Assembly: GCF_006539685.1 (NCBI RefSeq)
Contig: NZ_BJNM01000016.1
Span: 1 to 63,391 of the forward strand
From: Gluconobacter oxydans
Lineage (GTDB): Bacteria; Pseudomonadota; Alphaproteobacteria; Acetobacterales; Acetobacteraceae
Direction of reading: 5' to 3'
DNA: 63,391 bases
Of the stretch, positions 18,237 through 26,108 are shown one piece after another. Both the position numbers and the translations under genes were made by a program. Numbering within the stretch: position 1 is the first letter of the stretch; each line of letters opens with the position of its first letter. The notes under the pieces are model-generated. The model did not search any database, was not told the DNA's origin, and saw only the letters and a program-made list of their open reading frames with translations.

Positions 18237-19290
18237 GATCCAGCACGGCATTGCCATGCCTGACGAACGCTTCAGGCCCGAAGCGTTCCAGCACCCGTTT
18301 GCGGGACCGGGCGCCCATGGCCGCGAGATCGGCCGGTCTGCCGATCAGGTCCGCCAGAGCTGCCGCAAGGGCAGGGGCATTGTCGAACGGCACGATGCGT
18401 CCCGTCCCACCGTCGAGAATGCTCGACGCCAGTTCGCCCGCAGGGGTGGAAACGACCGGAAGGCCACAGGACATGGCTTCATGCCCCGCGACACACATGC
18501 CCTCCCAATGCGACGACTGGACGTAAAGATGCAGGGTCTTCAGGAAATCAAACGGCTTTGACTCGTAGCCCAGCAGGTCGATCGGCAGGTTGCCGGCTGT
18601 GATGCGATCCTGAAGTGCCGCGTGTTCGGGACCATCGCCTGCGATCTGAAGACGGAATGGCGGCAGGTCCGGATGGTCTTTCAGAAGAGCCACGGCCTCG
18701 CACAGGATGTCATACGCCTTGACCGGGTTCAGGCGTCCCAATGTCCCGACGCGCATAACTTCGCCTTCTTTCCACGGCGTGGCCACAGGAGCGTCCGGAT
18801 CCGCCCGGAAAATGGGCCAGGCAACGAAATTGTCGGTGAGGCCCAGTTCCTTCGCGGCAAAAGTGATGACGGACTGGGAGTCGGCGACCCAGAGCGTGGT
18901 GTAGGGGCGGCACAGCCTCAGCAGGAAGGCATTGACCTTCTTCAGCCGTCCACAATGCTGCCAGTGAACCGTCGGGGTCTTGTGACGCAGGGCAACCAGC
19001 TGCCCCAGAAGTGTGGCGCGGCTCAGCGACGTCCAGATCAGGTCCGGCTGAAACGCCTCCATCTCGTCCCGCAGCCAGCGATAGGCCGCGATATGGTCCC
19101 GCGTCGTGCCTTCCCGGACGCGCACGGGGATGCCGGCGGCTTCGATCAGCGGGATGGCGAGGCCGTCCTTACGTGCCAGGGCGAAGACGGTCACATCCCC
19201 GTCGCGGGCCTTCAGAACGGATACGATGTCCGGAATGGGAAGCTGTGCGCCCCCACATTCGAGGGAATTGATGATGTAGGCGATTTTCAT
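18220..19290 (-). CDS. GT-B glycosyltransferase, family 4 type
   Basis: A 356-residue cytoplasmic or membrane-associated glycosyltransferase. It starts with the typical MKIAYIINSLECGGAQ loop. The C-terminal nucleotide-sugar domain has VGTLGRLNPVKAYDIL, LQIAGDGPEHAAL, and the EGMCVAGHEAMSCGLPVV donor-binding segment (EX7E pattern). It would transfer a sugar to a lipid or glycan acceptor. It is the last gene of a six-gene minus-strand operon, its ATG overlapping the preceding stop by four bases (ATGA at 19287-19290), so I use this start rather than a longer upstream frame. Acceptor unknown; a sphingolipid head group is likely from context. Confidence 0.85.
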   Translation of the reverse strand: MKIAYIINSLECGGAQLPIPDIVSVLKARDGDVTVFALARKDGLAIPLIEAAGIPVRVREGTTRDHIAAYRWLRDEMEAFQPDLIWTSLSRATLLGQLVALRHKTPTVHWQHCGRLKKVNAFLLRLCRPYTTLWVADSQSVITFAAKELGLTDNFVAWPIFRADPDAPVATPWKEGEVMRVGTLGRLNPVKAYDILCEAVALLKDHPDLPPFRLQIAGDGPEHAALQDRITAGNLPIDLLGYESKPFDFLKTLHLYVQSSHWEGMCVAGHEAMSCGLPVVSTPAGELASSILDGGTGRIVPFDNAPALAAALADLIGRPADLAAMGARSRKRVLERFGPEAFVRHGNAVLDRIPGF

Positions 19291-20042
19291 GGTGTCGTCT
19301 GGGCCTGGATTTTTTCCGCCAGCGTCAGGTCCGAGGGCTTGTCCACGTCCACGGCTGCACGCCCGTCCGAGAGCGTCACCAGACGCACATTTGCACCCGT
19401 CAGCGTCCGGATGCGGCGATACAGGGCCGTAGAGTCGAGTGTACGGGTCACGGCCCGCAGCAGGGTGCCGATCCCAAGCGTCAGGGCCATCCGGAGCGGT
19501 CGTTTGCGGTTCTGCTGAAGGCGCTTCCACAGTTCGATGACATTCCGACCCTTCGGCGTATTGATCAGGAACAGGTTGCAGCCGGAAAAGCTCATGTCAG
19601 AGAGGTGGATATAGGTCCGTTTCGTGCCGGGCACGTCGCGCTCAACCGTCGCACGCAATGCCATGCCGGCCGCAAGATCGCAGCCCTGTGCCTTGGCGAG
19701 GAACTCCTGAATCCATTCCGGACGCAGAAGCGCATGATCGGCTGTCGTCACCAGACAGGGCGTGCCGATCCGGACAATGGCTTCAGCCACGCTCTCGCTT
19801 GGAGAAGGGGCGGAACGCAGGATCGTGGCGTCGCCTGCGAGATCCCTGATGCAGTCCGGGTTTTCGATGCTGATCGTGACGGGGCCAAGGCCGGGCGTGC
19901 GGGCAATCGTATCGAGCACGCGGGCCAGCATGGGCTGACCGCCGACGGGAAGGAGAGCCTTGTGGGAAACCTGACCGAGTTTCGCAAGCACATCGTTCTC
20001 GCCGTCCCGGGATCCGGCGAGAACCAGAACCGGAAGCGTCAT
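19287..20042 (-). CDS. MobA-like nucleotidyltransferase
   Basis: A 251-residue protein of the NTP-transferase 3 type. The N-terminal nucleotide-binding segment is VLAGSRDG followed by SHKALLPVGGQPML. The TTADHALLRPEW strand carries the metal-binding Asp, and AAVDVDKPSDL is the typical C-terminal motif. Family members activate sugars, polyols or alcohol phosphates as CMP or other nucleotide derivatives. It overlaps both neighbours by four bases, so it is translationally coupled in the sphingolipid operon. It may supply an activated head-group donor to the adjacent glycosyltransferase. Confidence 0.75.
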   Translation of the reverse strand: MTLPVLVLAGSRDGENDVLAKLGQVSHKALLPVGGQPMLARVLDTIARTPGLGPVTISIENPDCIRDLAGDATILRSAPSPSESVAEAIVRIGTPCLVTTADHALLRPEWIQEFLAKAQGCDLAAGMALRATVERDVPGTKRTYIHLSDMSFSGCNLFLINTPKGRNVIELWKRLQQNRKRPLRMALTLGIGTLLRAVTRTLDSTALYRRIRTLTGANVRLVTLSDGRAAVDVDKPSDLTLAEKIQAQTTP

Positions 20043-20854
20043 GCCGCGCGGTTACGGTCTGCTGCGGCGCGGGCGGATGCCGGACGTGCGCCATCGGGAC
20101 GGTCACGCGGGGGGGAACCCGTCAGGTCCATGACCCACGGATAACGATGGGCTTCCTCAATGTCGTAACCAAGGTTGAAGACATGCTTGCTGCGGGGCCG
20201 GTCGCGGGCCTCGCGGTAGAAACTGCGGAACAGACGGTCCGGCACGTAATTCGTGATGCCGTAATTGCCGTCTTCATCGTGGAAATGGTGCAGGACGTGA
20301 AGCTGCTTGATGTCCGCCACCCATTTCCAGCGCGGCTTGTAGGCCAGATGCTGGATGCAGTGGAAGAACTCGTAGATGCAGGTCATGACCAGCGCGGTCG
20401 AAAGCGCACAGAACGCACCGCTCCATCCTGCGATCAGCCCGCCGATCGGCATTGTGATGATCGCCATGGTCGGCACCGTGTTCAGCGGGGAGCCAAACAG
20501 CACGTCCAGCAGATGCGGGTCCTGATGATGATCGAAATGGATGCGCTTCCACAGGGAAGCGGTCCAGTGGTTGCGGTACAGCCACCGCCCGTGAAGGATA
20601 AAGCGGTGGATCGCATACCAGGCCAGCGGATAGACCACGATCACGACGGGAACGGGAATGAGCGTCGCCCAGAGCGCGGTCGAGAAATGCAGGGCGGCCC
20701 AGGCGGACACTGCGATCAGCGCGAAATAGAGCAGGATCGTCGGATAGGTCAGATAGGCGAACCACAGCTGCGGGAGGTTCATCTTTCCCAGATCGAAGCT
20801 GCGACCCGTCCTGATGGCGGACATGTTGCGCCAGGGCGCCTTGAAGTTGCTCAT
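20039..20854 (-). CDS. Fatty acid hydroxylase superfamily protein (FA2H-like, candidate ceramide 2-hydroxylase)
   Basis: A 271-residue membrane diiron enzyme. Hydrophobic segments lie near residues 36-56, 60-82 and 128-160. Histidine boxes are HRFILH (83-88), HFDHHQDPH (106-114), a HxxxH at 165-169 and HVLHHFH (186-192), the set used by sterol desaturase/FA2H/carotene hydroxylase proteins. FA2H hydroxylates the alpha carbon of N-acyl chains of ceramide. Ceramides with a 2'-hydroxy acyl chain have been described in acetic acid bacteria, which fits this gene's place beside LptFG-like and SPT genes. Four-base overlaps on both sides. Substrate is inferred. Confidence 0.75.
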   Translation of the reverse strand: MSNFKAPWRNMSAIRTGRSFDLGKMNLPQLWFAYLTYPTILLYFALIAVSAWAALHFSTALWATLIPVPVVIVVYPLAWYAIHRFILHGRWLYRNHWTASLWKRIHFDHHQDPHLLDVLFGSPLNTVPTMAIITMPIGGLIAGWSGAFCALSTALVMTCIYEFFHCIQHLAYKPRWKWVADIKQLHVLHHFHDEDGNYGITNYVPDRLFRSFYREARDRPRSKHVFNLGYDIEEAHRYPWVMDLTGSPPRDRPDGARPASARAAADRNRAA

Positions 20855-21960
20855 CGTTCCTCCATCCGCAAAAGCCAGGTCAGCCCGAGAAGGGTACCCA
20901 GGAGCGGTCCGACGCTGACGGCCAGCGGAGCTGGCAGCGTCCCCGCGTTTCCAAGTGCGGAAATCATTCCCTGCAGGATGACGAAACCCATTCCAGCGGC
21001 CAGAACATACACCGGCAGCGGATTTCGAAGTCCTGCACGGGGAGGGATATAGATCACCGGGAGCGTCAATAGAAGCATTACTGCAATTTCGACAGGTAAA
21101 ATCATCCCGCTGAAGAGGGCCATACGATATGTGGCCCGGGGTAGACTTGCGGGTGCGCCCTTGTGAAGAATGGCGCTGACCTGCGCCGGCGTGACGGTCG
21201 CTCCGTTCTGCGAGAGCGTCATGATAACCGAGGGTGTGGCCGGGATAACGAAGGTGCTGTCGCCCTTTGTAACATTCACGTACGACTTGTCATCGGACAG
21301 GGAAAGATCCTGCGCCCCATCGGGATGCCACTGCCCGTCACGGTATGTCAGGACGTTCGTGTGTTCGGTGCCGGTCAGCAGACCCGTATTGTCCCGGTGA
21401 TAGATCGTCACGTCCCGCAGGAACGTGCCGCCCTGGGCGATCTGTCCGATCCGGACCAGCGTGGGACCCGCGCGAAACCACAGGATATTGTCCTCGGGCT
21501 GCCCGTCCTGCCCCGCGAGCGGATCCGTGCGGTTCCACCACGTTGTGAGGGCGTTCTCGCAGGCTGGAACCAACCAGTACTGGGCGCAGGTTCCCCCGAT
21601 CCCCGCGATCAGCACCGCGGGCAGGAGAAGGCGGTACAGCGCGGGCGTTGAAAGCCCGGCCGCCCGCAGGGCCGAAATTTCGCTCGACAGGGTCATCTGC
21701 GTGAGCAGGAACAGCGCGCCCACCATGAAGGCAAGCGGCAGGATGTCGATGCTCAGGGCAGGCAGGTGCAGGAAGGCGAAGGTCAGGATGCCGCGAAAGC
21801 CGAGATGCCGGTTCAGGATCGGCGTCGTCTTTTCAAGAAGCGCCAGAATTTCCAGCAGCGAGACGAGGACGGCCCCGCACAGCAAAAAGCGTCCCAGAAG
21901 GGCACGGTTGAGCGCCTTGATGAGGACATGGCGCGGCATGGCAGGTGTGGAGTCGCTCAT
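20851..21960 (-). CDS. LptG-like permease (YjgQ family) in sphingolipid operon
   Basis: A 369-residue inner-membrane protein with the YjgP/YjgQ architecture: three N-terminal transmembrane helices (about 17-40, 55-80, 90-112), a periplasmic beta-jellyroll domain, and three C-terminal helices from about residue 270. The coupling-helix segment TLSSEISALRAAGLS is the clearest family mark. LptFG form the permease of the lipopolysaccharide exporter with the LptB ATPase. This copy is coupled by four-base overlaps to the hydroxylase and to the LptF-like gene, with no lptD, lptA, lptC or pepA nearby. A sphingolipid cargo is an inference. The start MSDS at 21960 is chosen by the GTGA/ATGA overlap pattern. 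Confidence 0.85.
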   Translation of the reverse strand: MSDSTPAMPRHVLIKALNRALLGRFLLCGAVLVSLLEILALLEKTTPILNRHLGFRGILTFAFLHLPALSIDILPLAFMVGALFLLTQMTLSSEISALRAAGLSTPALYRLLLPAVLIAGIGGTCAQYWLVPACENALTTWWNRTDPLAGQDGQPEDNILWFRAGPTLVRIGQIAQGGTFLRDVTIYHRDNTGLLTGTEHTNVLTYRDGQWHPDGAQDLSLSDDKSYVNVTKGDSTFVIPATPSVIMTLSQNGATVTPAQVSAILHKGAPASLPRATYRMALFSGMILPVEIAVMLLLTLPVIYIPPRAGLRNPLPVYVLAAGMGFVILQGMISALGNAGTLPAPLAVSVGPLLGTLLGLTWLLRMEER

Positions 21961-23111
21961 GCCGGCGCCCTTGTAAGCTTGCGCCGTCGCCACGACCCAC
22001 GGGAACGGCGTAGCAGGGCTGCCAGACAGCCGACGCAGAACAGCAGTTCCGGGACCCAGATCGCCAGCCAGATGGGAAGACGTCCGGTCGAGGCGAGGCT
22101 GTGGCCGAACATGAGCGTCTGGTCGAAGCCGATCAGGATCACGGCCACCGCAATCAGCCCCCAGACGGATTTTCTTCGCCGGGCGCTGATGGCCAGCGCG
22201 ACAGCAAGCGGCGGAATGAACGGAATGGCGATTGCGCGCGCCATACGGAAATCCATTTCGGCCCGGAGTGTGCGGTATTCGATGCCGGGCAGGCCATAAC
22301 GCAGGTCATGCGCCAGTTCGAACAGGGTCAGTTCACGCTCGTCGGCCCCGCGGGAGCGGAAGGAGGTTTCCTTGTTCGGCCGGTCGATAACGCGGACGAC
22401 ATGTTCGAAATGCGTCACAGTCGGTTTGTGGGGTTTGGTGGCCTGGAACGGATCATCCACGATTTCCCCGTTCCACAGGTCGAGGCGGGTGCTGCGGGTC
22501 TTTTCCGAAATGGTCAGCGCGCCGGTTCGGGCCGTGATGATGTGAGCCACGCCATTGGCATTCACTTCCCGGATGAAGACCCGTCTGAGGCGGGTGCCGG
22601 CATGGCTGACACTGTCGGCCGTCATGACGGCCTTGCTGGACGTGGAGGCGAACATTCCCGCCTGAAGATGTGGGGCCCAGCCGGTATGCTCGGCGAAATA
22701 GAAGCCCGCGCGATAGTCATAGCGGGCCACGGGCTGGATATAGCCGTACAGGAACACGCTGGTCGCCCCGAGAAGCAGCCCTACGATCATGAAAGGGCGA
22801 CTGATTCGCATCAGCGAGACCCGACCGGCCTGAAGCGCATCGATCTCGTTGTTGTCGCTCATGCCCCGGATGGTGAGGAACACCGCGATACACAGCGCCG
22901 CGGGCAGGGCGATACCGAAATAATGGGGCAGAAGGTCCGTGAGGAGCGCAATACAGGTCCCGAGCGAACTTCCCGCCGAAGCCAGATAGTCGAAGAGTGA
23001 CAGCAGGCGCTCCAGCAGCAGCGCGATCAGCATCGCCAGAAGCGCGATCGCAAAGGGCGGTGCCATCTGTGTCAGCAGATACCGGTCCAGAATATGGGCC
23101 CGCTGTTTCAC
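21957..23111 (-). CDS. LptF-like permease (YjgP family) in sphingolipid operon
   Basis: A ~384-residue six-helix inner-membrane protein, the partner of the adjacent LptG-like gene. Helices lie near residues 14-40, 53-80 and 97-118. A periplasmic jellyroll follows (with SSKAVMTADSVSHAG and ITARTGALTISE), then helices from about 290 to 370. The coupling segment MSDNNEIDALQAGRVSL matches LptF/G. GTG at 23111 gives the same four-base overlap with the upstream stop as the other operon junctions, so I prefer it to ATG 23138. The C-terminus is rich in Arg/Lys. It could be the cell's only LptF or a second, specialised one; the window cannot tell. Confidence 0.85.
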   Translation of the reverse strand: MKQRAHILDRYLLTQMAPPFAIALLAMLIALLLERLLSLFDYLASAGSSLGTCIALLTDLLPHYFGIALPAALCIAVFLTIRGMSDNNEIDALQAGRVSLMRISRPFMIVGLLLGATSVFLYGYIQPVARYDYRAGFYFAEHTGWAPHLQAGMFASTSSKAVMTADSVSHAGTRLRRVFIREVNANGVAHIITARTGALTISEKTRSTRLDLWNGEIVDDPFQATKPHKPTVTHFEHVVRVIDRPNKETSFRSRGADERELTLFELAHDLRYGLPGIEYRTLRAEMDFRMARAIAIPFIPPLAVALAISARRRKSVWGLIAVAVILIGFDQTLMFGHSLASTGRLPIWLAIWVPELLFCVGCLAALLRRSRGSWRRRKLTRAPA

Positions 23112-24049
23112 GCCTCTGTCCTTCCCGAGCGGTTCCATGACGCCCGTTCACTGACGGAGCCATCGAGCCGGTGACGTGCCAGAGTGATTGTCCAGCCCTT
23201 CCCATATGGGTGGATGCTCAGGCGATTCCAGCAGGCCTGACGGTGAGGGCGTTCATCCGTCAGCGAGGCGGACGCCACACCGAGCAGCGGAATGTCCGTG
23301 CCGGCAATATGGGTCAGCGTTGCGTCATGGGAGTGTCCGTGCAGCACGATTTCCGCTCCGGCCCGTCTGAAAACGGCGGCCACCTCGCGGTGATCGAGCA
23401 GGGACTTCCGCCAGGGCACGAGCCCGCGCCGGGGGGGATGATGGATCATCACGACCCGGCACAGTCCCTCACGACCGAGCTCTTGCAGCAGCGCCTCAAG
23501 TCGCTCACGCTGTCGGTGTCCGACGCGCCCGCAGGCCATGAACGGCGCAGTCGGAATGCCGGAATTGACGCCGACGATCGCAACCCCGTTCTGGATGCGG
23601 ACATACGGATACTGCCGGGCCGACCAGCGTTCCCACTGGTGCAGACCGGCCGAGTCCGGTTGGCGGACCATGCAGTCATGATTGCCGGGAATTACGAGTG
23701 CCTGAGCGGGCAGGGCATCGAGCCAGCGTGCGGCCGCAGCAAACTCGTCGGGCGTTCCGAAATTGGTCAGGTCCCCGCTGACGAGGATGGTGTCCACGTC
23801 CGAGCGCCCGATATCTTTCACCAGGGCAGCGCAGGTCTGTTCGAGATGGACGTACCGGCGGTGCTTCTTCCATGACAGAAGGCTCAGGGCGCGCTTGTTG
23901 AGCGCCTCACGCCAGTGGACCGGGGGCGGGGGCAGGTGCGGGTCCGAAATATGGGCCAGTGTGACAGTGGAGATGACAGCAGGCGCAGACGTGATGACAG
24001 GGGACGTTTGCCGCGACGAGATGGTATCTGCGGGCAGGTCAGGGGTCAT
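23108..24049 (-). CDS. Calcineurin-like metallophosphoesterase
   Basis: A 313-residue dimetal phosphoesterase with the whole ligand series: HISDPHL near residue 35, VSGDLTNFG near 92, IPGNHDCM near 120, MIHHPPR near 200 and LHGHSHD near 238. It resembles class III CpdA-like phosphodiesterases. There is no obvious transmembrane segment. It is the first gene of the minus-strand operon, so a role in removing a phosphate or splitting a phosphodiester in the lipid pathway is more likely than cAMP turnover. This is inferred from position. It faces the lipid kinase gene across a ~140-base divergent promoter gap. Confidence 0.8.
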   Translation of the reverse strand: MTPDLPADTISSRQTSPVITSAPAVISTVTLAHISDPHLPPPPVHWREALNKRALSLLSWKKHRRYVHLEQTCAALVKDIGRSDVDTILVSGDLTNFGTPDEFAAAARWLDALPAQALVIPGNHDCMVRQPDSAGLHQWERWSARQYPYVRIQNGVAIVGVNSGIPTAPFMACGRVGHRQRERLEALLQELGREGLCRVVMIHHPPRRGLVPWRKSLLDHREVAAVFRRAGAEIVLHGHSHDATLTHIAGTDIPLLGVASASLTDERPHRQACWNRLSIHPYGKGWTITLARHRLDGSVSERASWNRSGRTEA

Positions 24050-24188
24050 GATCAGAAAAGGGCCTTGTCAGTATCCACGTCAGAAGCCGGCATCCGGGCG
24101 CGCCGGGATGCCATGTTCTGGCAGTTCCATCATAGCCGTGCTAGACCCGCCCGCATAGCCGAACGCCATACGAAGATTGCCTCACCTA

Positions 24189-25136
24189 GTGCGCATTGCC
24201 TTGATCCATAATGCCCGTAGCCGGAAAAACCGCCGGAACGGTTCCAGTTTTGCTGTCGAGGCCCAGGCCCTTCTGGGGAAGGATTTCGTGCCTTCCGATA
24301 CTCGGGAGGGGACAACCGAACATGTCCGCCAGCTTTATGAGCGTGGGATCGACACCATTCTCATCGATGGCGGCGACGGGACGGTCAGCACGGCCCTGAC
24401 TGCCATCGCACGCGCTTATCCTGCTGACAGGCTTCCGGATATCGTGGTCCTGGCGTCCGGCAACACGAACCTCATTGCCGGGGACGTCGGCTTCGGTCTG
24501 CGCGGGATGGAGGCAATCCAGCGTCTGCGGCAGGGCGGCCTGCGCTCCAGTGTCCGGACGCCGATCCGCCTGTCCTGGCCCGGAACCGACCGGATGCCCG
24601 TGCTTGGCCTGTTCGGTGGCTGCGCGGGATATGCACGCGCCGTCCGGATTGCCCATTCGCCGACCGTTCTGCGTTTCGCGCCCCATGATCTTGCGGTCGG
24701 TATCACGCTGCTCTCGACATTCGTCAGCCTCATGTTCCGCAAAAGCCGCGAGGAATGGCTCCGTGGAGACCCGCTGCGGATCGAGACCGGCGGCCATGTC
24801 TATGACGGGCAGAGCTTCATGTTCCTGACGACAGGGCTTTCGCGCCTGTCCCGCGGGATCTGGCCCTTCTGGGATGCAGAGCCCAATGTCGAAGGACTGC
24901 GCTATCTGGACGTGAGCGCCTGGCCGGACAGTCTGCTCCGGGCGACGGCGGCCCTTCTGTGTGGACGCGCACCCCGCTGGCTGCGTCGTCACCCGGATTA
25001 TGTTAGCGGACGGACGGACGACATGACGCTGGTGACGGAAAGCGATTTCGTGCTCGATGGCGAGGTCTTCAGCGCAGCACCGGGCGGCGTGCTGCGTCTG
25101 GAGCGTGCGTCCCGCTTCCGGTTCCTGCATGCCTGA
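24189..25136 (+). CDS. DAGK-family lipid kinase (candidate ceramide kinase)
   Basis: A 315-residue kinase of the diacylglycerol/sphingosine kinase catalytic family. The nucleotide-binding loop GGDGT is at residues 61-65 and ASGNTN at 89-94, and the C-terminal beta-sandwich ends with ESDFVLDGEVF. Members phosphorylate diacylglycerol, sphingosine or ceramide. A Caulobacter member of this family (CpgB) has been reported as a bacterial ceramide kinase, and the sphingolipid neighbourhood here favours the same activity. The start is uncertain: GTG 24189 begins just before the first strand, and an in-frame TTG at 24177 is also possible. It overlaps the next gene by eight bases. Confidence 0.75.
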   Translation: MRIALIHNARSRKNRRNGSSFAVEAQALLGKDFVPSDTREGTTEHVRQLYERGIDTILIDGGDGTVSTALTAIARAYPADRLPDIVVLASGNTNLIAGDVGFGLRGMEAIQRLRQGGLRSSVRTPIRLSWPGTDRMPVLGLFGGCAGYARAVRIAHSPTVLRFAPHDLAVGITLLSTFVSLMFRKSREEWLRGDPLRIETGGHVYDGQSFMFLTTGLSRLSRGIWPFWDAEPNVEGLRYLDVSAWPDSLLRATAALLCGRAPRWLRRHPDYVSGRTDDMTLVTESDFVLDGEVFSAAPGGVLRLERASRFRFLHA

Positions 25137-26067
25137 CGCGCTCGAACAGCGCCTGATCGGCGAACTGACGACGCCGGTCGATCCGGGCGTCGTCGCCTTT
25201 GCCGATGCGCTGGCCCGTGCCTGTCCCGTCCTGCCGCTGGGCGTAGTGTTCTATGGCTCGCTTCTGCGTAAAGCTGATCCGGACGGTATTCTCGACTTCT
25301 ATATCATTACCGAAAATGCCGCGGGTTTTGGGGGTGGACTGGTGGCCCGGACCGGTAATCTCGTCCTGCCGCCCAATGTCCGTTATTCCGAATTCCGTCA
25401 TGACGGCCGGGTTCTGAGAGCAAAGATCGCAGTACTGTCACAGGCGCAGTTCGAAGCCCGAACGAGGCTCGGCGCGCTCGACACAACGATCTGGGCGCGG
25501 TTCTGTCAGCCCGTGCGGCTGGTCTGGGTGCGGGATCCGCAAAGCGCGGATGCCATCCTGTTGCTGATCGCAGGCTGTGTGACGACGGCGGCGTGCTGGA
25601 CGGCTCTTCTGGGCGATGTGTCCATGACGGCGCTGGAGTTCTGGCAGACCCTTTTCGCCCATACCTATGCGTCCGAACTGCGGGTCGAGAAGAAGGGACG
25701 GGGCAACAGCATTCTGGAAGGGCAGGAGGCGCGTTACGCTGCCCTGCTGACGCTGGGGTGGGCACGGGGACATCTTCAGTTCTCGGCTCATGGCGACAGG
25801 CTTGAACCCGTCATCCACGAGGAACTTCGCCGGAAAGCGACCCGTCGCTGGGCGCTGATCCAGACATCCGGACGTCCACGCAATGTGGCCAGGCTGCTGA
25901 AGGCCGCCTTCACGTTTGAAAACGGCGCGTCCTATCTGGCTTGGAAGATCCAGCGGCATACGGGTTTTGACATGCAGTTGTCGCCCTTCGAAAGCCGCCA
26001 TCCGCTTGTGATGCTGCCCCGGCTTCTGTGGCGCGCGCGGGGACTTCTGGGGCGTTCGAAGGCCTGA
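25129..26067 (+). CDS. Nucleotidyltransferase-fold protein, weakly Tam41-like
   Basis: A 312-residue protein. The segment GVVFYGSLLRKADPDG followed by ILDFYIITE looks like the GS...D-x-D metal site of a nucleotidyltransferase fold. The C-terminal RNVARLLKAAFTFENGASY helix resembles the end of Tam41-type CDP-diacylglycerol synthases. The similarity is weak and by eye. If right, it could activate a lipid phosphate such as ceramide 1-phosphate with CTP. It overlaps the lipid kinase stop by eight bases, so the two products probably act in sequence. It ends at a perfect terminator. Confidence 0.5.
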   Translation: MPDALEQRLIGELTTPVDPGVVAFADALARACPVLPLGVVFYGSLLRKADPDGILDFYIITENAAGFGGGLVARTGNLVLPPNVRYSEFRHDGRVLRAKIAVLSQAQFEARTRLGALDTTIWARFCQPVRLVWVRDPQSADAILLLIAGCVTTAACWTALLGDVSMTALEFWQTLFAHTYASELRVEKKGRGNSILEGQEARYAALLTLGWARGHLQFSAHGDRLEPVIHEELRRKATRRWALIQTSGRPRNVARLLKAAFTFENGASYLAWKIQRHTGFDMQLSPFESRHPLVMLPRLLWRARGLLGRSKA

Positions 26068-26070
26068 ATT

Positions 26071-26103
26071 AAAAAAGGGGGATCCGGTGGATCCCCCTTT
26101 TTT
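26071..26103. terminator. Perfect bidirectional terminator
   Basis: A perfect 15-base-pair stem: the left arm (26071-26085) is A6-G5-ATCC, the loop is GGT, and the right arm (26089-26103) is GGAT-C5-T6. It gives a T tract on both strands. It separates the plus-strand kinase/nucleotidyltransferase pair from the minus-strand serine palmitoyltransferase gene. Confidence 0.95.
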
Positions 26104-26108
26104 ATGGA

